From Nitrososphaeraceae archaeon (GTDB lineage Archaea > Thermoproteota > Nitrososphaeria > Nitrososphaerales > Nitrososphaeraceae), in the NCBI GenBank assembly GCA_021155845.1, contig JAJNBK010000025.1, positions 1 through 6,172 of the forward strand: DNA of 6,172 bases, written 5' to 3'. The first letter of the stretch is position 1, and each line of letters opens with the position of its first letter. The notes under the pieces are model-generated. The model was not told the origin of the DNA and did no database searches. It worked only from the letters and a program-made list of their open reading frames with translations. Of the stretch, positions 1-4,773 are shown one piece after another. A program made the position numbers and the translations under genes.

Positions 1-396
1 ATCATTTCCTTCTCCTCCATACAATTGATCACTACCTATGCCACCTTGAAGTAAATCACTGCCAGTATCACCATAAAGTTTATCCGGTTCTTCATTACCT
101 TGAATTGCGTCGTCACCTACTAGACCTCGTATTGTATCTGCTCCTAGAAAACCTATCATGATATCGATGTTACTTGTACCTGTCAAGCGATCATCTCCAA
201 ATGATCCTGTTATTGGATTTTGCAACCTCACTGCTAAAGAATTTCCAGTCATGTTGGAAGCAGTAGCAGTGTTTGTACTATTGGTGTTTGTAATTTCTAA
301 TTGAGCATATATAGATTCTGAACCTATTATAATATTAAAGACAAAGAAGCCAACTGATATTAACAACAAACCACCTTTTAGAGACATATTTTTCAT
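1..396 (-). CDS. Secreted RTX-like calcium-binding repeat protein, N-terminal part (cut by left edge)
   Basis: The 132 visible codons run off the left edge, so the C-terminus is missing. Residues 1-31 form a signal peptide: MKNMSLKGG, a hydrophobic stretch at about 10-25, then a likely cleavage site after IYA (residues 29-31). A short Thr/Asn/Ser-rich linker (about 34-50) follows. From residue 64 on there are degenerate nine-residue glycine/aspartate repeats, including GSFGDDRLTG, GLVGDDAIQG, GDTGSDLLQG, GGIGSDQLYG and GGEGND. These match the RTX (hemolysin-type) GGxGxDxLx motif, which binds calcium in parallel beta-rolls of exported proteins. The family fold and calcium binding are established; the protein's role (surface layer, adhesion or enzyme carrier) cannot be told without the C-terminus. 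The frame is closed by a stop 10 bases before the ATG, so the start is 396 or, less likely, Met4 at 387. It reads away from the genes on its right. Confidence 0.86.
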   Translation of the reverse strand, partial: MKNMSLKGGLLLISVGFFVFNIIIGSESIYAQLEITNTNSTNTATASNMTGNSLAVRLQNPITGSFGDDRLTGTSNIDIMIGFLGADTIRGLVGDDAIQGNEEPDKLYGDTGSDLLQGGIGSDQLYGGEGND

Positions 397-418
397 TTCT
401 CTGTTTTATTGACGGCGC

Positions 419-425
419 TTTTAAA
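419..425 (-). promoter_or_regulatory. TATA box of the RTX-like gene (leaderless promoter)
   Basis: Read on the minus strand the site is TTTAAAA, preceded by a purine-rich stretch (CAGAAAGAGA) of the kind expected for a BRE. Its centre is about 26 bases before the ATG at 396, which would put the transcription start at or next to the start codon. No Shine-Dalgarno sequence is present, as expected of a leaderless archaeal mRNA. The call rests on position and composition only. Confidence 0.5.
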
Positions 426-426
426 T

Positions 427-843
427 CTCTTTCTGTTACACGTACAACATCAATCTAGATAAATGACTTGTAATGTTAGAAATAAGCAAGTCTTTTCGTA
501 GTGTACACGACTAAACACATCTTTTTTTATTTATATCACACATACATGATAAACAAATAATGGCATATAATTTCCATTTATCCTGAAATAGTAGTAAAAG
601 ATAAGCCGTCAGGATTATATTAGTAGGAATAAAAATATAATAGATGCATATACATTCATATAATAAAACGCGCAGAAAACTATAATCCGCTATCCTCAAT
701 CAAGCTAGACCGCCATGGTAGTAGTAGTTATCATATCAATAGTTTGTTGCCATTATTGCAAACGCGAATGTAAATGTAGATGATAAATACAATGCATATG
801 CTTTAACTTTGAACCTGAGATAACCTGCAAAAAGTTTAATATG
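427..843. other. Long AT-rich spacer without a convincing gene
   Basis: This spacer separates the leftward RTX-like gene from the rightward small genes at 902-1359. It includes an 8-bp palindrome GTGTACAC at about 501-508, roughly 105 bases upstream of the RTX start, too short to interpret. On the minus strand a hydrophobic open frame at 511-699 begins with TTG and has no promoter-like sequence at a sensible distance; I treat it as chance. On the plus strand the only noteworthy frame is the 22-codon Cys-rich one at 715-783, listed separately. The rest shows no recognisable protein, RNA gene or repeat. Confidence 0.5.
715..783 (+). CDS. Possible 22-residue Cys-rich membrane micropeptide
   Basis: A very short frame starts MVVVVIISIV and ends CCHYCKRECKCR, that is a hydrophobic N-terminal half followed by five cysteines, one histidine and several basic residues. 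A TATAAT sequence at 681-686 lies about 31 bases before the ATG, a workable distance for an archaeal promoter. The Cys/His pattern (CC-H-x-C-x3-C-x-C) could bind a metal or form disulfides, but I recognise no family. A frame this short occurs often by chance and part of the hydrophobic half comes from a GTA triplet run, so this is a weak candidate. Confidence 0.15.
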   Translation: MVVVVIISIVCCHYCKRECKCR

Positions 844-892
844 CCCCACTGGGGGATCAGTATTTATTGATTTGTATCTCTTCGCAGAAGAG
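844..892 (+). promoter_or_regulatory. Promoter with TATA box between two perfect dyads
   Basis: The likely TATA box is TATTTATTG at 861-869, predicting transcription from about 890 and a leader near 10 bases before the ATG at 902. Immediately upstream is a perfect inverted repeat CCCCA-C-TGGGG (844-854), unusually GC-rich for this region. Overlapping the predicted start is a second perfect inverted repeat CTCTTC-GCA-GAAGAG (878-892). One dyad sits at the BRE side and the other at the start site, where archaeal regulators usually act, so both are reasonable operator candidates. The second could instead form a small RNA hairpin if transcription starts further upstream. Confidence 0.42.
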
Positions 893-901
893 TGTTTTCA
901 G

Positions 902-1015
902 ATGAAAAGGAAGAACAAATTATTTATTTCTCCTTTGCTCGTGCTTCTAGTATCTATGAGTGAGGATGTTTTCTCCAAGGAATTCAGCTCACAATTAAAT
1001 ATGAAGGCCAGATAA
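902..1015 (+). CDS. Probable 37-residue signal-peptide-like microprotein
   Basis: The frame has a basic head (MKRKNK), a hydrophobic core (LFISPLLVLLVS, residues about 7-18) and a short polar tail ending in LNMKAR, the tripartite look of a signal peptide or small membrane anchor. I do not recognise a family. It follows a promoter-like TATA box at 861-869 with a leader of roughly 10 bases, and its TAA is only 2 bases before the ATG of the next gene (TAATAATG), which suggests one transcript and perhaps translational coupling. It could be a genuine small secreted or membrane peptide, or a translated leader controlling the gene at 1018. The downstream frame continues open back to 964 but has no start codon there, so a fusion of the two is unlikely without a frameshift. 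Confidence 0.38.
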   Translation: MKRKNKLFISPLLVLLVSMSEDVFSKEFSSQLNMKAR

Positions 1016-1017
1016 TA

Positions 1018-1359
1018 ATGTTTGAGAATAATAATAATAAAGAAAACAATAACGACAAGAAAATTCAGATAAGAGCAAACACTCTTGATGAAGGTTTGCA
1101 TACATTTGGACAATGGTTATATTCAAAAGATGATAGTCAGAGATGGGATAACAGACTTGTTCTGAAGCAATTTGTAACAAGTAGTCATGCTGTTTTACAA
1201 GATAATACTGCTGGTATTGGAATAGATATTGTCGTAGATATATCAAATGGAATCCCTATTTGTAGAAATTGCCGCTCGGATGATTGTGCGCATGTTGGAT
1301 TTACTATATGTGCTAAGCAGATGAATACTCATCATGGAATCATGGATTTTCAACGATAA
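1018..1359 (+). CDS. Small putative zinc-binding protein with CxxC-x4-CxH cluster
   Basis: This 113-residue protein has three parts. The head (residues 4-13, NNNNKENNND) is Asn-rich, encoded by an AAT-repeat tract. The middle (about 16-75) looks folded, with a helix-like stretch (LDEGLHTFGQWLYSKDDS) and beta-like GIGIDIVVDIS. The tail carries Cys82-x2-Cys85-x4-Cys90-x-His92, then Cys98 and His105-His106. The arrangement resembles a compact SWIM-like or treble-clef zinc site, but the spacing is not that of canonical SWIM (CxC-xn-CxH), so metal binding is inference. No membrane segment is present, so it is probably cytoplasmic. I cannot name the family with certainty; similar small proteins ending in a C-x-H-V-G-F motif seem familiar from Thaumarchaeota. 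It probably shares a transcript with the microprotein ending 2 bases upstream. The ATG at 1018 is the first usable start in frame. Confidence 0.76.
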   Translation: MFENNNNKENNNDKKIQIRANTLDEGLHTFGQWLYSKDDSQRWDNRLVLKQFVTSSHAVLQDNTAGIGIDIVVDISNGIPICRNCRSDDCAHVGFTICAKQMNTHHGIMDFQR

Positions 1360-1360
1360 A

Positions 1361-1386
1361 TTATAACACAAAGAATAGTGTAATAA
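1361..1386 (+). terminator. Imperfect stem-loop just after the zinc-protein gene
   Basis: The arms TTATAACAC (1361-1369) and GTGTAATAA (1378-1386) pair at 8 of 9 positions around an 8-base loop, starting 1 base after the TAA at 1357-1359. No T-tract follows, so this may be a 3'-end stabilising or processing hairpin rather than a terminator. In DNA this AT-rich it could also be chance. Confidence 0.22.
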
Positions 1387-1469
1387 ATCAAAATTAAACC
1401 GCATAAGCCTTCGTAAACCTCAAGTACTTATATTCACTTATTATACTCATTTAATGTTTTAATAGACAC

Positions 1470-1477
1470 TATAAAAT
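1470..1477 (+). promoter_or_regulatory. TATA box of the RidA-family gene
   Basis: TATAAAAT at 1470-1477 is one of the best TATA matches in the window. It predicts a transcription start near 1500 and a leader of about 13 bases before the ATG at 1513. There is no Shine-Dalgarno sequence in that leader (AGTAATTGTCAA). Confidence 0.48.
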
Positions 1478-1500
1478 AATATTTACCTATTAATATTATT
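1475..1500. repeat. 9-bp perfect inverted repeat between TATA box and start of the RidA gene
   Basis: AATAATATT (1475-1483) and AATATTATT (1492-1500) are exact reverse complements separated by 8 bases. The repeat overlaps the downstream edge of the TATA box and reaches the predicted transcription start, so a protein bound here would be placed to block initiation. The arms are pure A/T, which lowers the significance in this sequence. Confidence 0.3.
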
Positions 1501-1512
1501 AGTAATTGTCAA

Positions 1513-1977
1513 ATGATAGAAGAGAAAATTCTCGCTTTAGGTATAGAGTTACCTAATGCCCCGCAGTCTGCAGGTTCTTATGTTCAAGTCGCAATCACAG
1601 GAAACCTTGTGTTTGTTTCTGGGCAAATCCCTGTAGAACCTGGTTCAATTCCTATGCAGGTCAAATTTAAAGGGAAAGTAGGTAAAGACATGTCACTGGA
1701 AGAAGGCCAAGAGGCCGCAAGACTTTGTACGATAAATGCTCTTGCACAGCTTAAATCCACTCTTGGCAGCCTTGAAAAAATAAGGAAATTTGTCAAAGTC
1801 TCAGGCTTTGTTAATTGTGACGCTTCTTTTAGCAATCATCCCCAGATAATTAATGGCGCATCAGATTTCATTGTGCAGCTATTTGGTGAAAAAGGTAGAC
1901 ATTCAAGGTCGGCGATAGGAGCAAGCAGCCTACCTTTGGATAGTGCAGTTGAAATAGAGTTTATTGTTGAAATCTAG
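1513..1977 (+). CDS. RidA family protein (YjgF/YER057c/UK114), putative reactive intermediate deaminase
   Basis: RidA proteins are soluble homotrimers; archetypal members hydrolyse reactive enamine/imine intermediates released by PLP enzymes such as threonine dehydratase. This 154-residue copy belongs to the longer subgroup typified by an N-terminal LGIELPNAP stretch, TGNLVFVSGQIP (29-40), EEGQEAARLCTINAL (63-77), VKVSGFVN (94-101), the NHPQIINGASD block (108-118) and a C-terminal GRHSRSAIG...LPLDSAVEIEFIVEI. Arg132 in HSRSAIG matches the substrate-binding Arg of E. coli RidA (Arg105), and Glu147 in AVEIE matches its conserved Glu, so a deaminase-type pocket is plausible. Members of this subgroup have no settled substrate, so I give no gene symbol. 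The start is forced: the frame is blocked at 1477-1479 and no other start lies between. It has its own promoter and appears monocistronic. Confidence 0.93.
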   Translation: MIEEKILALGIELPNAPQSAGSYVQVAITGNLVFVSGQIPVEPGSIPMQVKFKGKVGKDMSLEEGQEAARLCTINALAQLKSTLGSLEKIRKFVKVSGFVNCDASFSNHPQIINGASDFIVQLFGEKGRHSRSAIGASSLPLDSAVEIEFIVEI

Positions 1978-2232
1978 CAAACTCTATGAAGAAAAGAGTA
2001 GGATAGAAAGTTATGTAAATAAGAATAACGGAATTATTGCGAAGTAACATTTATCTAAATCAAAAAGACCTATTGTGTAAGAAGAGAAAGCTAACAATGA
2101 ACATATAGCGTTCCACTAATTCAGAAGTTATAATAAAGGCTGAAGTGTTTAAGATTATCCCTTCAACTCTTTTTATAATTAGATTGCATTTGTAGTACCA
2201 TTTCATGAGTTATGTTTGAGAATCTTCTTGAC

Positions 2233-2250
2233 TGTTAAGTGTACTTAACA
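2233..2250. promoter_or_regulatory. 18-bp perfect palindrome, candidate operator
   Basis: TGTTAAGT-GT-ACTTAACA has 8-bp perfect arms around a 2-bp centre, the geometry of a site for a dimeric helix-turn-helix regulator. Its core AAGTGTACTT recurs 57 bases downstream. It is not followed by a T-tract on either strand, so it is not a typical terminator. Its position between two convergent genes is unusual for an operator and suggests an unannotated transcript or a decayed gene start. Confidence 0.4.
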
Positions 2251-2287
2251 AAGGAAAAGGGAAGAATTAGAGATATCGATTGCCGTA

Positions 2288-2303
2288 ACTGTCAAGTGTA
2301 CTT
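2288..2303. repeat. Second copy of the palindrome core
   Basis: ACTGTCAAGTGTACTT (2288-2303) repeats ACTGTTAAGTGTACTT (2231-2246) with one mismatch in 16. The 10-bp symmetric centre AAGTGTACTT is intact, while the outer part of the right arm has diverged (ACTTTCTT instead of ACTTAACA). Centre-to-centre spacing is 57 bp. Confidence 0.4.
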
Positions 2304-2377
2304 TCTTAAATGCTGACTTTCAGGCACACAATCTTTGAAATCGAAAACTATGTACTTGCGTTACCATTGATGTGCGT

Positions 2378-2383
2378 AAAAAA
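2378..2383 (-). terminator. T6 tract after the methyltransferase gene
   Basis: On the minus strand a run of six T follows the TAA at 2390-2392 by six bases. Oligo-T tracts on the non-template strand are the usual archaeal termination signal, and the position directly behind the stop fits. No stem-loop is needed or obvious. Confidence 0.4.
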
Positions 2384-2389
2384 GAGACA

Positions 2390-3220
2390 TTAATCCTTAG
2401 TTGCAATAGCATAAATTGCATTTGTCTCAATTGCCTTTATGTTATTCTCTTTTACCCATTGTATGTTATCTTGTTTGATTTTCTGAAATGTGCTTGGACC
2501 CAATTGATCTATAGTCCATCTGAGACCAGTGCCCAACGCAATTATCCACCAGTCATCAGGTGTATTTAGGGGCTGCACAGTATGTTCTTCTATGATATCT
2601 ACATTTGTTGTCCCTCCATTTTGCATCAACCTTTGTACTGATTTGCCATCTGTGATTCTATCCCAAGGATTAAATGCAGAGTACAAATCTGGACGTTCTG
2701 ACCTCAATATGTTATTCCAATGTGAATAGGCCGGTTCGAAAAATCTTGGACCCCATGTAGTAATTGCAAGTTTTCCTCCTTCTGGTCTTACGAACTTCCA
2801 CAGCTTTCTAATTTGTGACTCCATATCATTTACAAAGAAGATGGCAAATACGCAGACTACTGCGTTAAACTTATTATTGTCAGGAAAATAGTCTTCAAGT
2901 TTCTCCATATCACCCACTCTAAATTCAATATTTTTGAGATTCTTTTTTGCGGCTTTTTTCTGTCCATATTGCAGAAGTTTTTCAGCAAGGTCTATTCCTA
3001 TTACTTTACCATCTTCTCCTACTATCTCAGCTGCAGGGATAGCAGAGGCACCTGCACCGCATCCAACATCCAAAACAATATCTCCTTTGTTAAGGCTGAG
3101 ATGTTCTATAGTTTTTCTACCATGAAAATCCCAAAACGAAAGCGGATAGTCATTGAAATGATCTGAAGCTGAATTATATGTACTTGCAGCCTTGATCTTT
3201 CCATCTTGAATATTGCTCAT
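2390..3220 (-). CDS. Class I SAM-dependent methyltransferase (UbiE/Methyltransf_11-25 type)
   Basis: The 276-residue protein has the Rossmann-fold SAM-binding core in the expected order. Motif I is VLDVGCGAGASA (49-60), the acidic end of strand 2 is GIDLAEK (75-81), motif II region is FRVGDMEKL (100-108), the strand-4 segment is FNAVVCVFAIFFV (118-130), and VRPEGGKLAITTWG (144-157) covers the post-motif III loop and strand 5. After the core a roughly 100-residue C-terminal part carries FNPWDRITD and DDWWIIALGTGLRWTIDQL, a signature I associate with small-molecule methyltransferases annotated as UbiE-like. The substrate (quinone, small metabolite or other) cannot be decided. It is cytoplasmic with no membrane segment. 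The start at 3220 is the first in frame after a stop at 3236-3238. It is divergent from the OsmC-family gene, with 218 bases between the two starts, and no operon partner is visible. Confidence 0.9.
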   Translation of the reverse strand: MSNIQDGKIKAASTYNSASDHFNDYPLSFWDFHGRKTIEHLSLNKGDIVLDVGCGAGASAIPAAEIVGEDGKVIGIDLAEKLLQYGQKKAAKKNLKNIEFRVGDMEKLEDYFPDNNKFNAVVCVFAIFFVNDMESQIRKLWKFVRPEGGKLAITTWGPRFFEPAYSHWNNILRSERPDLYSAFNPWDRITDGKSVQRLMQNGGTTNVDIIEEHTVQPLNTPDDWWIIALGTGLRWTIDQLGPSTFQKIKQDNIQWVKENNIKAIETNAIYAIATKD

Positions 3221-3438
3221 GTTTAGAAAAATAAGTTATATCGACTACAAAAACTTGTATGATAATTCGTGTTTTCATATTTCTTTTTTCCTTCCCTCTG
3301 GACACTATTGCAAATACAAAGAACCTTTAATACATAAGCACATATACAGGATGAGGAGAAGGACTGTTCTTGCTGTTTATTCTCTCTTCCTTACTACAAA
3401 AATTTATTATTTGCGGACATCTCTAATACGTTCATTAA
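3221..3438. other. Divergent intergenic region between methyltransferase and OsmC genes
   Basis: This stretch must hold the promoters for both flanking genes. The rightward TATA box is clear (3403-3410). The leftward one is not: CGATATAAC (3235-3243, minus strand) is the best TATA-like sequence, but its centre is only about 19 bases from the ATG at 3220, so the true box may differ. A 78-codon plus-strand frame (3213-3449) spans the whole spacer but overlaps both gene starts and has no family features; I treat it as chance. Confidence 0.45.
3403..3410 (+). promoter_or_regulatory. TATA box of the OsmC-family gene
   Basis: TTTATTAT preceded by the A-run ACAAAAA sits about 33 bases before the ATG at 3439. 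It predicts transcription from around 3432 and a leader of about 7 bases. No Shine-Dalgarno sequence is present. Confidence 0.45.
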
Positions 3439-4008
3439 ATGAATACTAGTAAGGAAAACAATGGACCCAATGAAGTGAATACGCAAATACTGAACACAGT
3501 ATTTGAATCTATGAGAAACCATCCTGAGATGGCAAAAGCAACATTTTCTGTAAAATCAGAATGGAATGGTGGTTTTAGTGTTACGTCTACCTCCAATGGA
3601 TTTCGTATTGGTGGTCAAAATATAGAAAGAAATGCTGAATATAAGGCACAATATGATTTTCCAAATCAGCTTTCAGGCGAGGGAAGAGGCCCTACCGTAT
3701 GTGAGTATTGTATGGGTAGCTTAGCAGCGTGTTTGACACAAACTATTGTAGCTCATGCTACATTCAGAGGTATACATATTGATAGGATTGACATTGATGT
3801 AGAAGGTGATGTCGACTTGCGTGGTTTTACTGGTATATCTAATGATATAAGACCAGGTGCTCAGCAATTTAGAGTAAATATGAATATTAAAAGCAATAAT
3901 GCCTCAAAAGAACAAATAAATGAGTTGTACGAAATTGGAAAGAGGTTTTCGCCTGCATTTGATACCTTGACTAATGGAACTTCAGTAATTCTAGCTGGAA
4001 CTCCATAA
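3439..4008 (+). CDS. OsmC/Ohr-family protein with CxxC-x6-C cysteine cluster
   Basis: OsmC/Ohr proteins are cytoplasmic alpha/beta dimers; classical members reduce organic hydroperoxides using two cysteines. This 189-residue version has a non-conserved N-terminus (1-30), beta strands at FSVKSEWNGGFSV (36-48), the central helix motif GPTVCEYCMGSLAACLTQTI (84-103), the strand DIDVEGDVDLRGFTG (118-132), and KRFSPAFDTLTNGTSVIL (168-185). Cys98 matches the first redox Cys of the family. The second canonical Cys is replaced by Ser171 in SPAFD, which is typical of an OsmC subgroup with GDLDLRGF-like motifs. Cys88 and Cys91 form an added CxxC one or two helix turns before Cys98. Peroxidase activity is therefore uncertain; a different thiol chemistry or metal site is possible. 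The start is forced, because a TAA ends directly before the ATG. It is monocistronic by appearance. Confidence 0.91.
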   Translation: MNTSKENNGPNEVNTQILNTVFESMRNHPEMAKATFSVKSEWNGGFSVTSTSNGFRIGGQNIERNAEYKAQYDFPNQLSGEGRGPTVCEYCMGSLAACLTQTIVAHATFRGIHIDRIDIDVEGDVDLRGFTGISNDIRPGAQQFRVNMNIKSNNASKEQINELYEIGKRFSPAFDTLTNGTSVILAGTP

Positions 4009-4264
4009 TAATTCCCTAATAAAGAAAATGACTGGGAAGGATTAGAATGTGACTCGCCTCTTGTTGCCTTATCTTAAAAATAAAAATTAAATATGGACCG
4101 TTCTGATTAAACTGTAACAGGATTCTAATTTAGTAGTGCTGACACAACGGATACCACCAAACCTGACCAAACTGTCTTACCGTACAGTGTGAATACACAC
4201 ATTATTATCTTCTGCCTGTCCTTAATTTATCGAAACTTTCAGTACTGGCTTGTATTGAATATGC
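4009..4264. other. Spacer downstream of the OsmC gene with small repeats
   Basis: No gene is visible. The stretch contains an exact 7-base direct repeat ACCAAAC at 4156-4162 and 4166-4172, exactly 10 bp apart (one helical turn), and a perfect inverted repeat GTGTG-AATA-CACAC at 4187-4200. Both lie about 70-110 bases upstream of the TATA-like box of the next gene and could be regulator sites, or chance. No T-tract is found near the OsmC stop, so transcription may read on. Confidence 0.35.
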
Positions 4265-4273
4265 AAAAATATT
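4265..4273 (+). promoter_or_regulatory. TATA-like box of the gene at 4301
   Basis: AAAAATATT is centred about 31 bases before the ATG, which would give a leader of about 5-6 bases. It is weaker than the other boxes in this window and rests on spacing alone. Confidence 0.3.
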
Positions 4274-4300
4274 CTATAGCATAAGGACTAATATTCATCT

Positions 4301-4735
4301 ATGGTAAAAGTTCTTCCCCATGTAATGAGAAATATCAATGAATTTAATATACCTGCTGAGAATTCGCACGGATATGAGATATTGTATTTTGGTGTAAATC
4401 TGATACTTATGTTTGATTATAGGTTGTCTTTTGATATAGAAGTAAAGAGTCCTGGCAGTGATGATGATAAAATAGAAGTTTTAATAATTAGTAGAAAAGA
4501 CATCCCTGCATGGAAAAGTAGTAATGATAATACTCACAACATAAAGTTGCACTATAGCAATAATGGACATAGAATTAATGATATTTTTAAACCACCAGTA
4601 AGTGATGCATATGCTTTAATTTTAAGCAATAGATCTTCCTCTATTAATAATAATAACTCGACCAAAACAGTTGAAGTTACTCTTATTCATACATGGCAAC
4701 AAGAAATAAAAGAATCACAATTAAAAAATAGATAA
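4301..4735 (+). CDS. Hypothetical protein with predicted beta-sandwich-like fold
   Basis: I do not recognise this 144-residue protein. Alternating hydrophobic patterns suggest a mostly beta protein: YEILYFGVNLILMF (25-38), LSFDIEVKSPG (42-52), KIEVLIIS (57-64), a conserved-looking FKPPVSDAYALILSNRSS block (about 96-113) and KTVEVTLIHTW (122-132). A strand, a turn with PP or PxSD, then YxLILSN and a final VEVT strand recalls GOLD-like or jelly-roll domains, but that is pattern resemblance only. An Asn/Ser loop (SSSINNNNSTK) separates the last two strands and the tail is charged. There is no signal peptide or membrane helix, so it is probably cytoplasmic. The frame is blocked by TAA at 4289-4291, so the start is 4301, or Met9 at 4325. 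It stands alone, with spacers on both sides. Confidence 0.68.
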   Translation: MVKVLPHVMRNINEFNIPAENSHGYEILYFGVNLILMFDYRLSFDIEVKSPGSDDDKIEVLIISRKDIPAWKSSNDNTHNIKLHYSNNGHRINDIFKPPVSDAYALILSNRSSSINNNNSTKTVEVTLIHTWQQEIKESQLKNR

Positions 4736-4767
4736 ATAATACGCTGTAATGCATAAATTAGCAAATA

Positions 4768-4773
4768 TTTTTT
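4768..4773 (+). terminator. T6 tract after the gene at 4301-4735
   Basis: A run of six T lies 32 bases after the TAA at 4733-4735, a plausible archaeal oligo-T termination signal. Confidence 0.35.

Larger units (their letters stand above)
1978..2377. other. Convergent spacer between the RidA and methyltransferase genes
   Basis: Both flanking genes end towards this roughly 400-base stretch, so promoters are not expected here, yet it contains the operator-like palindrome and partial copy described separately (2231-2303). No clear T-tract lies close behind the RidA stop; the nearest is T5 at 2170-2174, almost 200 bases away. A 27-codon plus-strand frame at 2310-2393 begins just after the second palindrome copy and overlaps the methyltransferase stop; it shows no recognisable features and I do not call it a gene. 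Otherwise nothing is recognisable. Confidence 0.5.

Noticed and set aside
511..699. Minus-strand hydrophobic frame of 62 codons
   Set aside because: It starts with TTG, has a composition expected of translated AT-rich spacer (Ile/Tyr/Leu/Cys-rich) and lacks a promoter-like box at a sensible distance.
1024..1041. AAT triplet tract as a functional microsatellite
   Set aside because: It simply encodes the Asn-rich head of the small protein; no evidence of phase variation, since slippage by 3 bases keeps the frame.
898..1246. Two minus-strand frames opposite the small zinc-protein gene
   Set aside because: They lie antisense to the better-supported plus-strand genes and read as low-complexity Ile/Phe/Tyr or Gln/Tyr-rich sequence.
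1584..1835. Minus-strand frame inside the RidA gene
   Set aside because: Antisense shadow of a confidently recognised gene.
2310..2393. 27-codon plus-strand frame after the second palindrome copy
   Set aside because: Too short, overlaps the methyltransferase stop, and no motif or clear promoter box; kept only as a note in the spacer entry.
2372..2729. Plus-strand frames overlapping the methyltransferase
   Set aside because: Antisense to the methyltransferase and without family features.
3213..3449. 78-codon plus-strand frame across the divergent spacer
   Set aside because: It overlaps the starts of both flanking genes and has no recognisable domain; the spacer is better explained by two promoters.
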